Below, one piece after another: positions 53,972 to 63,871 of a DNA stretch of 64,000 nt. Position 1 is the first letter of the stretch. Each line of letters begins with the position of its first letter. The translations under genes and the position numbers were made by a program. The DNA is from Peptococcaceae bacterium UBA6116 (GTDB taxonomy: Bacteria; Bacillota; Desulfitobacteriia; Desulfitobacteriales; Syntrophobotulaceae), in NCBI GenBank assembly GCA_002423425.1, contig DIWC01000014.1, forward strand, positions 1 through 64,000. Direction: 5' to 3'. Below the pieces are notes generated by a model. That model searched no databases, had not been told where the DNA came from, and worked only from the letters and a program-made list of their open reading frames with translations.

Positions 53972-54433
53972 CTATTTGTCTCCCTCTATAGATAAGGCAT
54001 CTGTAATGGCCTTTCTAGCCAGTAGATCACATCTTTCATTTTCCGGATGCCCGGAATGACCTTTAACCTTAATCCACTTAATCTTATGAATAGAAGAAAG
54101 TTCAAGAAGCTTAAGCCATAAATCATAATTTTCAACAGGTCTTTTTTGGGAATTTAGCCAGCCGTTAGTTTGCCAGTTCTTTAACCAATTTTGTTCAAAG
54201 GCATTAATTAAATAAGCACTGTCACTGTGCAACTGAACCAAACACGGTTCTTTTAAGCCAGCTAAAGCTTCAATTGCCGCAATAAGCTCCATTCTCTGGT
54301 TCGTAGTTGTTTTTTCAAAGCCACTGATTTCCTTCGTATGCTGACCATATATTAGGACAGCGGCCCAACCTCCTGGACCCGGATTACCCGAGCAGGCTCC
54401 ATCCGTAAAAATACTAACTTTCTTGGCAGTCAT
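53972..54433 (-). CDS. rnhA: ribonuclease HI
   Basis: This enzyme cleaves RNA in RNA-DNA hybrids. The catalytic acids lie in IFTDGACSGNPGPGG, the TTTNQRMELIAA glutamate, HSDSAYLINAF and the C-terminal KGHSGHPENERCDLLAR. Its 153 residues are typical. It is 15 bases downstream of the GNAT gene. Confidence 0.96.
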   Translation of the reverse strand: MTAKKVSIFTDGACSGNPGPGGWAAVLIYGQHTKEISGFEKTTTNQRMELIAAIEALAGLKEPCLVQLHSDSAYLINAFEQNWLKNWQTNGWLNSQKRPVENYDLWLKLLELSSIHKIKWIKVKGHSGHPENERCDLLARKAITDALSIEGDK

Positions 54434-54448
54434 CAGTCCACCTGAATC

Positions 54449-54907
54449 CTATTCCAAATTAAGGATCATTGCATTTTCATCACAGTTAGGAAATTTTATA
54501 CAATTGATACATTCTTTCCAAACCTTTTGGGGCATCTGTTCTTTATCGACAAGAGTGAATCCCAAATGCCGAAAAAACTCCAACTGATAGGTCAAGGTAA
54601 AAATTTGCGGACAGTGTAACTCAAGCGCTTCCTGTAAAAGTATTTCAACCAACTTACGGCCTATACCTTGACTTTGATAGCTTTGATCAACAGCTAGTGC
54701 TCTAATTTCGGCAAGATTATCCCAGACAATATGAAGAGAACCCGTCCCTATGATTTGATCGTTTTCCGCTGCAACTACAAATTCCCTAACTCCCTCATAA
54801 AGCGTACTTCGCGTACGGGGGAGCATTAGCCCTTTTTCCGCATATTTATTAATAAGCTTTAGAATTTCCTCTACATCGCTTAACCTCGCACGTCGATAAA
54901 CAATCAT
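54449..54907 (-). CDS. GNAT family N-acetyltransferase (ArgA-like)
   Basis: The 152-residue protein has the GNAT core: RRARLSDVEEILKLI, then IGTGSLHIVWDNLAEIRALAV and the CoA loop QSQGIGRKLVEIL. The motifs LMLPRT and LYEGVREF, and the C-terminal cysteines CINCIKFPNCDE, resemble the stand-alone N-acetylglutamate synthase-like proteins of Clostridia. The substrate is not certain. It is upstream of rnhA. Confidence 0.85.
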   Translation of the reverse strand: MIVYRRARLSDVEEILKLINKYAEKGLMLPRTRSTLYEGVREFVVAAENDQIIGTGSLHIVWDNLAEIRALAVDQSYQSQGIGRKLVEILLQEALELHCPQIFTLTYQLEFFRHLGFTLVDKEQMPQKVWKECINCIKFPNCDENAMILNLE

Positions 54908-55003
54908 TTTTCCGATACCCCTGTAATATTTATTTATCCTTAACTAAATACTCTAGAAGACTTGGCTGGCGCCAAGCCTTAGGTGGCAGCTTTAGTTGCG
55001 CTT

Positions 55004-55041
55004 AGATCTAGCAGAAAGTGTCTATACTTCCTGTTAGATCT
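55004..55041. repeat. 15-bp inverted repeat at the end of the 55040 gene
   Basis: AGATCTAGCAGAAAG (55004-55018) and the arm at 55027-55041 are near reverse complements. It starts at the stop codon of the minus-strand gene. There is no T-run after it on that strand, so termination is uncertain. Confidence 0.5.
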
Positions 55042-56269
55042 AAAAAAATGGTTCCTCATATTCTAAAGATGACAATTCATTTAGGTTTTTTAATCCCTCC
55101 GTTTGCCAATCTTCAGGAAGCAGATATATCGGACATTGCTCAGCATTTTTCAGCCAGGATTGGCATAAACGCAATTCTTTAATAAAAACAGACTGTGAAA
55201 GGAGAACTACTTTTCGATTCCATCTTATGTTGGAGTTATCAGGCAGCCCTCTATTATATAGATCACTATACTCTAAAAATGATAAGATCAAAAGAGTATG
55301 GACTACTTTTTGCATAGGTTTTTCCAAAACAGGATGTATGACATGAACTTGGCTGTTATCGCTAAAATAATATAAGCTGCAAAAATCTATTGGGCTATTA
55401 CGTTCTCTGGAGAGCCATGGGTATTCTATATGTTTACCGAAAAAAAACGGTATTATATCTTTATCCGTGATAAGTTTTAGAGCTAATAGATCTTTGCTTT
55501 CCAAACATCCACTGGCTTCCATATTCTCCAACAGTTCAATGATTCCGAAAATAGCCCTGCGAAATTCCTCATTTATTTTTCCTGAGTAATCAACCCAGCC
55601 TGCTTTGTGGAATTTTGCTGCGATATTTTTGTTGCGCGTCCATTTTACTTTGACCGTAAGTTCAAATTTATTCCCTTTCTTTTTTATTTCCGCAATCTCA
55701 ATCGTTCCCCAGCAAAATACAATTTTGTTTTTCTCAAATGAAGTCCTTACTCTTCTTTTTGCTAAACTTTCAAAAAAGTCCTTAATTACCTTAAGATGAT
55801 TCCACGCTACAGGATTAAGCTGCTTTTGCCAAAAGCTCCATTCTGACCTCATCTGGACAGGTTCTATTCCATATAAATTCTTAGAATATTCTTTTTCTTG
55901 AACAGGATACAGGCATGGAGTGAGTTTCTCTCTCCAGTACACTGCTTTAGCCGATAGCGTACCGCCGAGCTTTATTATAGCATTCAGAAAAAGAGGCGAA
56001 AAATCCTGTGCTACGAAATATACTACGGTTCTGGCTCCGTTGCCTATCCGGCTACCCCAAAGAATACCCTCAAAAAGAAAATCCTCTTCTTTATATTCAT
56101 TCGGACAGGCGATTATCCCAACCCTCAGGTTCGTATCACCTGAACAAAAATAATTAAAAAGAGAAGACAAATGCCAGCTTTTTCTTTTTTCTTCAGGACA
56201 TTGTTCCCAGTCAGACATAATAAATACTTCTCGATTGGCTTCCCATATCCCTTTCCAGTCAACGTTCAA
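55040..56269 (-). CDS. conserved hypothetical protein, function unknown
   Basis: The 409-residue protein has no signal peptide or membrane helix. It contains alternating hydrophobic and charged segments, several tryptophans (W-x3-W in the first 16 residues, then W36), and a beta-rich middle (KIVFCWGTIEIAEIKKKGN). No catalytic motif was recognised. I chose TTG 56269, which has GGGGGGA about seven bases upstream. The longer frame from 56287 overlaps that ribosome site. No operon partner is close. Confidence 0.65.
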   Translation of the reverse strand: MNVDWKGIWEANREVFIMSDWEQCPEEKRKSWHLSSLFNYFCSGDTNLRVGIIACPNEYKEEDFLFEGILWGSRIGNGARTVVYFVAQDFSPLFLNAIIKLGGTLSAKAVYWREKLTPCLYPVQEKEYSKNLYGIEPVQMRSEWSFWQKQLNPVAWNHLKVIKDFFESLAKRRVRTSFEKNKIVFCWGTIEIAEIKKKGNKFELTVKVKWTRNKNIAAKFHKAGWVDYSGKINEEFRRAIFGIIELLENMEASGCLESKDLLALKLITDKDIIPFFFGKHIEYPWLSRERNSPIDFCSLYYFSDNSQVHVIHPVLEKPMQKVVHTLLILSFLEYSDLYNRGLPDNSNIRWNRKVVLLSQSVFIKELRLCQSWLKNAEQCPIYLLPEDWQTEGLKNLNELSSLEYEEPFF

Positions 56270-56372
56270 TTGGCATCCCCCCTGCAAGCTGCTTTGTTAA
56301 TAAATACGCTTGACAAAGGTTGGAAATACCTATGGAAATGCCTAATTTAGATATTTTTTCTGACCGTTAAAA

Positions 56373-57026
56373 TTATCTATTTAAATCCTCCCTCACTCCA
56401 AGTTCCATGTATACTACTTCCTCGCCAATATTTGTGCAATAATCCCCGATGCGTTCGATGTAACGTGTAGTTAAGAGAAGATAGACACCTTGGACTGCAA
56501 GTGAAGCATCTCTTGCCATCAAATCGTTAAGCTCGGTAAAAATCAATTTATAATTGTGGTCAACTTTATGGTCCATTTCAGCCAGCGATCTTGCCAGTTC
56601 CACGTCATCATTAATAAATGCTTCAACTGCGGTGTGTATCATATTAATTGCAAGATCAGCCATGATTGGCAAGTCGATGAGCGGTTTTATCAAGGGAACA
56701 GAACCAATTCTAATTGAGATTTTGGCAATATCTACTGCGAGATCGCCCATTCTTTCCAATGAGGAAATAATCTTATAACTGGCAACGATCTTTCTCAAAT
56801 CCGAGGCAAAAGGTTGTTGGGTTGCAACCAAGTGAGTACAAAGCTGCTCAATTTCCCGCTCATAGTTATTTATGATATTATCATTAGCTACAACATTTTC
56901 TGCAATTTCCAAATCCCTTAATTTTAAGCTCTGTATTGATTGTTCAATAGCAGCATGAACCAGATCACTCATTTCAATAATCTTTTTTTTCAAATCCATT
57001 TGAAGAATATCAAATTTCTGACGCAT
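56373..57026 (-). CDS. phoU: phosphate transport regulator PhoU
   Basis: This 217-residue helical protein has two PhoU repeats with the conserved acidic E-R-x-G-D motif twice: SSLERMGDLAVDIAKI and TRYIERIGDYCTNIGEEVVYM. PhoU represses phosphate uptake through the Pst system and its kinase. No pst genes are nearby, which is unusual. I chose ATG 57026, with AAGGGGGA upstream. Confidence 0.93.
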   Translation of the reverse strand: MRQKFDILQMDLKKKIIEMSDLVHAAIEQSIQSLKLRDLEIAENVVANDNIINNYEREIEQLCTHLVATQQPFASDLRKIVASYKIISSLERMGDLAVDIAKISIRIGSVPLIKPLIDLPIMADLAINMIHTAVEAFINDDVELARSLAEMDHKVDHNYKLIFTELNDLMARDASLAVQGVYLLLTTRYIERIGDYCTNIGEEVVYMELGVREDLNR

Positions 57027-57140
57027 ACTGTCCCCCTTAAGGCCCATTTTATCTATAATACCTCAATCCTATATTTATAACAATAATATTTACAAAAATT
57101 TTACCCTATTTTAACATTGATGATATTAAAAATCACTATA

Positions 57141-57917
57141 CTAAAAAGCATATAAGAAGATAATTATTGCACCTAAGATAATTCTATAGCCTACAAATAC
57201 TTTAAAACTGTACCTTTTTAATATTTTGAGCAAGACTGAAATAGAGAACAGCCCGACTATGCAAGATACTAATATCCCGGTAACAAATGACAGGTTGACT
57301 TCCCCCGGGGTAAGGTTTCTCATTCCCATAATGGCGGCACCTAAGATAACCGGTGTCGAAAGCAGAAATGAGAATCTGGCCGCTTCCTCCCTGGTAAAGG
57401 AAAAGGCTCTAGCCGCAGTCATTGTTATTCCTGAACGCGAGACTCCGGGGATGAGCGCTATAGCCTGAGCAATCCCAATTAATAAAGAGTCTTGCAAAGT
57501 CATCGTGTCCAATCTTCTAATTTGCTGCGACCTATCAGCTAAATAAAGGAAAACAGCAAATACGATAAGCATAATCCCGACAATTATCGGGGAACGAAGT
57601 ACATTTTCAATCATATCGTTAAATAATAGCCCTACAACTACTGCCGGAATAGAAGCAACAACCAAGAACCAGAATATTTTTCTGTTCTCTTGATCTCTTC
57701 CTGTCAAGGCTGCCTGAAAAAGCCGAATCCAGTCTTTCCAAAAGTAGAAAATTACTGCCAGCAAGGTACCCAAATGCAGTGCAATATCAAAAGTTAAACC
57801 AGGTACTTCCCAATTAAATAACCACGGAGCCAAGATAAGATGTCCCGAACTTGAGATAGGAAGAAACTCACCCAACCCTTGAATAATACCCATGATCACA
57901 GCTTGCCAAATAGTCAC
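57141..57917 (-). CDS. uppP: undecaprenyl-diphosphatase
   Basis: This integral membrane enzyme dephosphorylates undecaprenyl diphosphate to recycle the cell-wall lipid carrier. The catalytic motifs are GEFLPISSSGHL (near the N-terminus) and PGVSRSG. About eight membrane helices are visible over 258 residues. I chose GTG 57917 because AGGAGG lies eight bases upstream. The longer frame adds 13 unsupported residues. Confidence 0.95.
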   Translation of the reverse strand: MTIWQAVIMGIIQGLGEFLPISSSGHLILAPWLFNWEVPGLTFDIALHLGTLLAVIFYFWKDWIRLFQAALTGRDQENRKIFWFLVVASIPAVVVGLLFNDMIENVLRSPIIVGIMLIVFAVFLYLADRSQQIRRLDTMTLQDSLLIGIAQAIALIPGVSRSGITMTAARAFSFTREEAARFSFLLSTPVILGAAIMGMRNLTPGEVNLSFVTGILVSCIVGLFSISVLLKILKRYSFKVFVGYRIILGAIIIFLYAF

Positions 57918-58008
57918 AATTATCCTCCTAATGTTAAGGCTGCGCAGCAGCCGCAACGATACGCTATTTCTTTAACTTTACTCTGACCGTTCGGATAATA
58001 TGCTATTA

Positions 58009-58230
<222 letters not shown>

Positions 58231-58330
58231 CTAACAATTATAACAGAAAGTATTTCTGTTTAGTAGCATTAATTCTGATTATTAATTAAAATAATAGTAA
58301 TAGTCTATCCAACTAAAAAAGGAAGATTTT

Positions 58331-58843
58331 ATGTTCTATCGCTTCTCTCAATTGTATAACGCTATTTTTCCAAAGATTGAACTCAAAGAATATTTGTGTA
58401 TTGAGAAGATTTTAGCAGCAAAGGAATTGATTCTCTTTTATAAACAAACTTTGCCAGACCAACGACATGCTTTGGATGTAGCAAAGGATATTCAAAAAGA
58501 AAGGCATTCTCTTGAAAACACCTATGGGTCTAAAGCATATCAAGTGCTTCTAAGAGCTGCCCTCCTCCATGATTGCGGAAAATCACTGCTTCCACCTCGT
58601 CTTTGGCAAAGGATTTTTATTGTGGTAACAGGTTATTTACCCATCACGGGCCTGAACTACATACTTAGCAAACAAAATATTTTTGTTAAAACCATACTTG
58701 TTTATAAATTGCACCCTGCCTGGGGGAAACACTTAGCGGCCAGGGCAGGATGCAACCAAGAAATATTAAGCCTTATTCAAAATCATCATGCCCCGACCAA
58801 TTCTATAGAGAAGGTCCTTGCTAAGGCAGACAGCAGGCATTAA
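58331..58843 (+). CDS. HD domain protein
   Basis: The 170-residue protein has an HD metal-binding motif (LLHDCGKSLLPP), an N-terminal histidine (RHALDVAKDI) and later HH (LIQNHHAPTN). It is probably a phosphohydrolase or a degenerate one. Substrate unknown. AAAGGAAG precedes the ATG. It diverges from the GuaB fragment. Confidence 0.8.
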   Translation: MFYRFSQLYNAIFPKIELKEYLCIEKILAAKELILFYKQTLPDQRHALDVAKDIQKERHSLENTYGSKAYQVLLRAALLHDCGKSLLPPRLWQRIFIVVTGYLPITGLNYILSKQNIFVKTILVYKLHPAWGKHLAARAGCNQEILSLIQNHHAPTNSIEKVLAKADSRH

Positions 58844-58848
58844 CAGAT

Positions 58849-59103
58849 CTATTTCTTTATATAATCATTAAATTCATAGAGCTCAAAATTTGGAGAATAT
58901 ACTTTCTTCGGAGATAATTTTTTCTGTTTCCTAAGATCTTTTGCCCTTCTCTCAAGTTGTGAATTAAGAATATTTTTTTCATTTTCTAATTGCTCTAAAA
59001 GATCCATCAGCACTCTCCTGCTTAACCGCAGGTTGTCAAGTTGTTTTTCCAATTCTTTAATTCTATTTTGGAGAAAAGATAATTCTTCATCCCTTGTGTT
59101 CAC
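58849..59103 (-). CDS. small coiled-coil protein
   Basis: The 84-residue protein is largely one coiled-coil helix (heptads in ELSFLQNRIKELEKQLDNL and NILNSQLERRAKDL) with a basic tail. It starts at GTG 59103, with GGGAG eight bases upstream. The 3' end lies five bases from the convergent HD gene. Function unknown. Confidence 0.6.
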   Translation of the reverse strand: MNTRDEELSFLQNRIKELEKQLDNLRLSRRVLMDLLEQLENEKNILNSQLERRAKDLRKQKKLSPKKVYSPNFELYEFNDYIKK

Positions 59104-59163
59104 TGTTTCATCTCCCGCGTATAGAATTTTCCTTTCTTCTATTCTACACTTGAAAACCTTTTT

Positions 59164-60333
59164 TTAATCCTGATTGCTTAAAAAAGTCCTTACTCTCCCG
59201 ACTGCATCCTCCAATATATTTTCATTTTGAACAAGGCCAATTCTTACAAATCCTTCGCCATGTTCCCCAAAGGCAACACCCGGCACGAGAAGAACTCCTG
59301 ATTTTCTTGCCAGGTCAGTAACAAAAGATAGCGAATCCTGTCCGGTCGGAACAGGAGCCCACACAAACATTGTAGCCTTGGGCTTATCAATTTTCCAGCC
59401 GGCAGAAAAACAACCATCAACCCAAATATTTCTTCTTTGTTTATAGGTTTGCCGGTTTTTTTCTATCGTGGTTGGCAGCCCAAGAAGCGCAGCCGTACCG
59501 GCTTTAAGAAGGGGCCTAAAGGTTCCATAATCGATATTTGTTTTGATCTTTTCCAAAGCTTTAATGACTTGGCAATTGCCAACAACAAACCCTAACCTGA
59601 CTCCAGCCATGTTAAAAGACTTAGACAGCGAATGGAATTCTATCCCTATGTCCTTTGCCCCTTTAGCTTCAAGAAAGCTTGTAGGTTTATCCCCCTCGTA
59701 GGCTAATTCCGTATATGCAGCATCATGGCAAACAACAATGCCATTATTGGATGCAAATCTGACAACATCTTGAAAAAAATCAGGTGAAGCAATCGCAGCC
59801 GTAGGATTATTCGGATAGTTTAAAATCATCAGCTTGGCTTGCTCAGCCAAAGAAGGGTTAATCTGAGAAAAATCAGGCAAAAAATTATTTTCCCGCTGTA
59901 AAGGCAATGAAACTTTTTGTCCCTCAACAAGGGCTAACCCATCTGAATATATTGGATATCCCGGATCGGGAATTAAAGCATAATCCCCTTTGTCTATCAT
60001 GGCCCAGAATATATGTGATAACCCGTCTTGTGAGCCCATTACCGGCAAAATCTCAGTTTCAGGATCTAATTCAATATTAAATCGGTTTTTATACCACTTA
60101 GCGCATGCTTCCCTAAATTCCACCGTCCCACGGGTTAAGGTATAATCATAAGCTTGGTCGTTTAAAGCCTGTTCACTAATTACTTTTTTTACTTCCTGCG
60201 GCGGAGCCAGGTCAGGGCTGCCAATACTTAAATCTATTAGTTTTTTTCCAGTTTGCTGTATCTCCTTTTTCAGTTCGGCTAGTTGAGAATATATTGATAT
60301 TTGAAGCTTGTCCAGCCTTGATGCAAATTTCAC
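59164..60333 (-). CDS. LL-diaminopimelate aminotransferase-like PLP enzyme
   Basis: This class I/II aminotransferase of 389 residues has DLSIGSPDLAPP at the substrate site and the PLP lysine in EFHSLSKSFNMAGVRLGF. YPNNPTAAI and HGEGFVRIGLV are also typical. The family includes LL-diaminopimelate aminotransferase (DapL), which would feed lysine and cell-wall synthesis, but close relatives act on other amino acids. It is in a minus-strand group with the PHP, dipeptidase and spoVS genes. Confidence 0.85.
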   Translation of the reverse strand: MKFASRLDKLQISIYSQLAELKKEIQQTGKKLIDLSIGSPDLAPPQEVKKVISEQALNDQAYDYTLTRGTVEFREACAKWYKNRFNIELDPETEILPVMGSQDGLSHIFWAMIDKGDYALIPDPGYPIYSDGLALVEGQKVSLPLQRENNFLPDFSQINPSLAEQAKLMILNYPNNPTAAIASPDFFQDVVRFASNNGIVVCHDAAYTELAYEGDKPTSFLEAKGAKDIGIEFHSLSKSFNMAGVRLGFVVGNCQVIKALEKIKTNIDYGTFRPLLKAGTAALLGLPTTIEKNRQTYKQRRNIWVDGCFSAGWKIDKPKATMFVWAPVPTGQDSLSFVTDLARKSGVLLVPGVAFGEHGEGFVRIGLVQNENILEDAVGRVRTFLSNQD

Positions 60334-60362
60334 GGGAAAGTCTCCTCTCCTTTTTCAATATG

Positions 60363-61199
60363 TTATTTAGCTTTCGCCTTTTCTATTTGGTCGATGACTT
60401 CTAAGCCTACTCCCCAACCACCAAGTTTAATCCCGGGCTTGATTCCTGAACCATGATAGTCCGAACCTCCGGTGGCTATTAGCTTCATTTTCTCGGTAAT
60501 TCGTGTATATTTCATTATTTCCTGCTTGGAATGATCAGGATGATTAACTTCAATTCCTTGCAGCCCTTCATTTATCCATAGTTTAATTTCCGAATCCAAA
60601 ATTCGATCTCCAGGATGGGCTAAAACTGCAACCCCTCCTGCCTCCCTAATAATTTCTATGGCCAATACGGGCGTTATCTTTTTTCTAGGAACGTATGCAG
60701 GAGACCCTATCTTAAGATATCTATCAAAGGCTTCCTTAAAACTAGCAACATATCCATGCTTGACCATAGCCTGAGCCACATGAGGCCGTCCCACAGATTC
60801 TCCCTTGGCATATATTAATACCTCTTGATATGAGATATCTACTCTAAGCTTTTTTAGCTTTTCTAAAATCTCGTTGATTCTTATTATTCTCTTACCCTGA
60901 AGTTCAACGAGTTTTTTCTTAAGGTAGGGTTTTTTTTCGTCCATACTTAAGCCTAAAACATGAACTTCTTTGCCGTCACCATCTGTATTGATTTCTATTC
61001 CTTTGACAAGAATTATGCCTAACTGCCGGGCCTTTTTTTCAGCATCTTCCAACCCACTTACCGTATCATGATCTGTAATCGCTAATGCTTTAAGCCCTGT
61101 TTCTGCGGCTAACAGCACCACTTCTTCCGGTGTGGATTCCCCGTCCGAAGCTGAGGTATGGCAATGAAGATCTGCATCATATTTTGGAACAGATTTCAT
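60363..61199 (-). CDS. PHP domain phosphoesterase (5'-3' exoribonuclease / AMP phosphatase type)
   Basis: The 278-residue protein has the PHP metal sites: DLHCHTSASDG, ITDHDT, GIEINTD, LAHPGD and GGSDYHGSG. It resembles the RNase AM / YciV group, which trims RNA 5' ends or hydrolyses pAp-like nucleotides. The exact substrate is unknown. It is 33 bases downstream of the dipeptidase gene. Confidence 0.88.
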   Translation of the reverse strand: MKSVPKYDADLHCHTSASDGESTPEEVVLLAAETGLKALAITDHDTVSGLEDAEKKARQLGIILVKGIEINTDGDGKEVHVLGLSMDEKKPYLKKKLVELQGKRIIRINEILEKLKKLRVDISYQEVLIYAKGESVGRPHVAQAMVKHGYVASFKEAFDRYLKIGSPAYVPRKKITPVLAIEIIREAGGVAVLAHPGDRILDSEIKLWINEGLQGIEVNHPDHSKQEIMKYTRITEKMKLIATGGSDYHGSGIKPGIKLGGWGVGLEVIDQIEKAKAK

Positions 61200-61232
61200 G
61201 ATTTTCTCCTTATATAATCTGAAAAATTGGTT

Positions 61233-62186
61233 CTATTTTAACACATCATCTAAAACTCTGACAAAATTGCCATGACTTATTTTCATTATTTCAACTTCAC
61301 TGAATCCGGACTTAATTAATTTATCAATAAGAAGAGGAAACTTGGATACATTTTCTATTCCTTCCGGAGCCAGCGGAATACCGTCGAAGTCTGAACCGAA
61401 AGCAACAGCCTCAACTCCTGCTATTTCAGCAATGTAACTAATATGCTTAACTACATCATCAACGGACGCCCTGCCATTTTTGCATAAAAAATCTTGACAA
61501 AAATTGACTCCAATAAGCCCATTGTTTTTCGCAAGCGCCCGCAATTGTTGATCATTTAAATTTCTAGGATGATTACATAATCTCTGAGCGCAAGAGTGGG
61601 AAGCAATAATCGGACTGCTGGTATTATTGATAACATCCCAAAAACCTGCCTCATTTATATGGGAAACATCAATCATCACTCCAAGAGCGTTCATTCTGGC
61701 AATAACCTGAAATCCAAATTGTGATAATCCCCCCCTGCTGCCGGTCTCCCCTACTCCATCGGCTATCGCATTACGCTCGTTCCAAGTAAGTCCAATGCTT
61801 CTAACTCCTAACCTGTAGATTAAATCAAGCATAAAGAGACTTTCCCCTAGGATCTCTCCACCTTCAATATTTAAGAGAATTCCTATTTTATTTGCCAATC
61901 CTAGTTTTAGCAAGTCGCTCCGATTTTGAATTAAAAATACATCCTCCGGATTAGAATCAATGAATTTTAGCGCAGTATCCAAATGCTCAAGTCCGCGTTG
62001 GCAGGCAAGAAAAGGTTTATATTCACTTTCTATGTAGGCTGCAAAGAATTGCAAACCCAGATTAGCCGCTTTCGCTCTGACCAAATCCCAGTGGCCTAAA
62101 TCGGAAGGGCCTAACAGGTCGCGCTTACCTGCTGTTAAGTCTCCCAAGCTATCACAATGACCATCGGCTATCCATATCTTTTCCAT
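61233..62186 (-). CDS. membrane dipeptidase-type (M19) peptidase
   Basis: The 317-residue protein is a renal-dipeptidase-like zinc enzyme (M19): DGHCDSLGDL near the start, NIEGGEIL, GLTWNERN, DVSHINEAGF, ASHSCAQRL and FGSDFDGI. No signal peptide is visible, so it should be cytoplasmic. It cleaves dipeptides. It is the second gene after spoVS on the minus strand. Confidence 0.9.
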   Translation of the reverse strand: MEKIWIADGHCDSLGDLTAGKRDLLGPSDLGHWDLVRAKAANLGLQFFAAYIESEYKPFLACQRGLEHLDTALKFIDSNPEDVFLIQNRSDLLKLGLANKIGILLNIEGGEILGESLFMLDLIYRLGVRSIGLTWNERNAIADGVGETGSRGGLSQFGFQVIARMNALGVMIDVSHINEAGFWDVINNTSSPIIASHSCAQRLCNHPRNLNDQQLRALAKNNGLIGVNFCQDFLCKNGRASVDDVVKHISYIAEIAGVEAVAFGSDFDGIPLAPEGIENVSKFPLLIDKLIKSGFSEVEIMKISHGNFVRVLDDVLK

Positions 62187-62297
62187 TAATAATTGCTCCT
62201 AAATATTTTTTGGACCGAGTGTCTCATATTACTATTTTACCATAAACATAATGGATCCCGCAGAGAGGGTGTAAACATTAGTTCTGTTGCACCCTAA

Positions 62298-62330
62298 ATC
62301 AAAAACACCTGTCTTTTGAAGACAGGTGTT
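62298..62330 (-). terminator. bidirectional intrinsic terminator after spoVS
   Basis: AACACCTGTC (62304-62313) pairs with GACAGGTGTT (62321-62330) with a short loop, and T-runs follow on both strands. It ends spoVS on the minus strand. Confidence 0.9.
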
Positions 62331-62343
62331 AAAAAATAATCTA

Positions 62344-62604
62344 TTATCTAGGCTCTACAATCAGCTTAATAGCAGTCCTTTCTTCCCCATCAATCAGGAT
62401 ATCAGTAAAGGCAGGGATACAGACTAAGTCAAGACCACTTGGCGCAACAAAACCTCTGGCTATCGCAACTGCTTTCACTGCTTGGTTCAAAGCTCCTGCT
62501 CCAATCGCCTGTAATTCGGCCCCCCCTTTTTCTCTTAACACTCCAGCTAAAGCGCCAGCTACCGAATTCGGGCTTGATTTTGCTGAGACTTTTAAAACAT
62601 CCAT
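62344..62604 (-). CDS. spoVS: stage V sporulation protein S
   Basis: The 86-residue protein matches SpoVS over its whole length: VLKVSAKSSPNSVAGALAG and RGFVAPSGLDLVCIPAF. It is needed for spore cortex or coat assembly in Bacillus. It is evidence for a spore-forming host. AGGTATAA precedes the ATG weakly, and a strong terminator follows. Confidence 0.95.
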   Translation of the reverse strand: MDVLKVSAKSSPNSVAGALAGVLREKGGAELQAIGAGALNQAVKAVAIARGFVAPSGLDLVCIPAFTDILIDGEERTAIKLIVEPR

Positions 62605-62772
62605 TATTTTATACCTCCCAATCGATCCCGTTCATATGTCTTTGCACTGATTTTTATAATATATTCTAGTAATTGGATAAAAATCCTCTTTTACAAAGTA
62701 ACTTTTGTCCTTTTTATGAAAATTTTTGTAATTTTTTAATTATTTAAGTTACCCTGAATCCGTTTAGATGTT

Positions 62773-63018
62773 AAACAAGTTCCTTCCAGTCCTACGCTGC
62801 GCCAGCGTTTTAATGGTCTGGCCCAGCAAAAAGGTGAGTGTGAATCACCCCGGGAAGGGACATCATTACCCTGGCCGCAAAATTAGTTCATCGTGCACGA
62901 CGATACCGATTGCGATTTGGAAAGCACAGCCGCAATTGCCGAAGAGTGGTATTGCGCCCCGCAGACATTCCCGGATGAATTGCATTTAAAGCCTGCAAAG
63001 AGCAGGATTATTTCTTGA
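62773..63018 (+). pseudogene. possible transposase remnant (IS1380-like N-terminal motif)
   Basis: The plus strand keeps one frame for 82 codons with a single TAG at 62884-62886. The first part reads VPSSPTLRQRFNGLAQQ, similar to the SQPTLRQRxD element of IS1380-type transposases. The second part (FIVHDDTDCDLESTAAIAEE) is not recognised. There is no ribosome site. It is reported as a degenerate remnant with low confidence. Confidence 0.35.
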
Positions 63019-63067
63019 GATTATATACTTATCACGGATTCAGGGATATTTAATACTTCCAAAAAAA

Positions 63068-63847
63068 TTAAGTGCAAAATCTTTGAACAGGAACGATGCT
63101 CTTGGTCTTTCCGGTCTTTTCATCAATATCAAGAATTACAGCGTTGATCTGGTTTATACCCGATGCGACTTCGAACCTTACAGGCATTTGCGTCAAAAAT
63201 CCGTTAATTACTATCTCTTTTTTTACTCCGAGCACGGAATCTCTTGGTCCGGTCATTCCTACGTCGCTAATGTAGGCCGTTCCATTATCGAGTACGCGCG
63301 CATCAGCCGTCTGAACATGCGTGTGAGTTCCAAGGACAGCACTTACTTTACCATTTAATAACCAACCCATCGCAACTTTTTCCGAAGTAGCCTCCGCATG
63401 GAAATCTACAATGATAACCGGAGTTTCAGCGGCAAGAATATTAACGATTTGCATGACCATGGTAAATGGATTTTCCAAAGGCGTTAAGAAAATCCGCCCC
63501 GATAGATTGATGATACCGGTCTTTATGCCGTTGCGAATAACTAAGCCGTAGCCTTTTCCGGGAACTCCTTTAGGATAATTTGCTGGCCTAATAAGCCGGC
63601 GCTCATCATCAATAAATTTCACAATATCTTTTTGATCCCAGACATGGTTACCCATCGTTAAGAAATCAATTCCAATAGCAAACAATTCCTGAGCCGTTTC
63701 TTTCGTTAGCCCTCTGCCACCCGAGGCATTTTCAGCATTAGCCAAGACCAAATCAAATTTGTATTCTTTTTGGAGATCCGGCAGTAAGTTTTTGATCGTT
63801 TCTCTACCGGGCCTGCCCACAATATCCCCAATAAAAAGGATCTGCAT
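63068..63847 (-). CDS. ymdB: YmdB-type metallophosphoesterase
   Basis: The 259-residue protein has the metal motifs GDIVGRPGR (residues 7-15), NAENASGGRG and MGNHVWDQKD, with the later DFHAEATSE and GTHTHVQTAD, typical of the YmdB / TIGR00282 family. YmdB is a 2',3'-cyclic nucleotide phosphodiesterase that affects RNA levels and biofilm or motility decisions in Bacillus. It lies 24 bases after the stop of the partial gene at the right edge. GAGGTGAAT precedes the ATG. Confidence 0.93.
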   Translation of the reverse strand: MQILFIGDIVGRPGRETIKNLLPDLQKEYKFDLVLANAENASGGRGLTKETAQELFAIGIDFLTMGNHVWDQKDIVKFIDDERRLIRPANYPKGVPGKGYGLVIRNGIKTGIINLSGRIFLTPLENPFTMVMQIVNILAAETPVIIVDFHAEATSEKVAMGWLLNGKVSAVLGTHTHVQTADARVLDNGTAYISDVGMTGPRDSVLGVKKEIVINGFLTQMPVRFEVASGINQINAVILDIDEKTGKTKSIVPVQRFCT

Positions 63848-63871
63848 ATAGGAAATTCACCTCTAATAACA

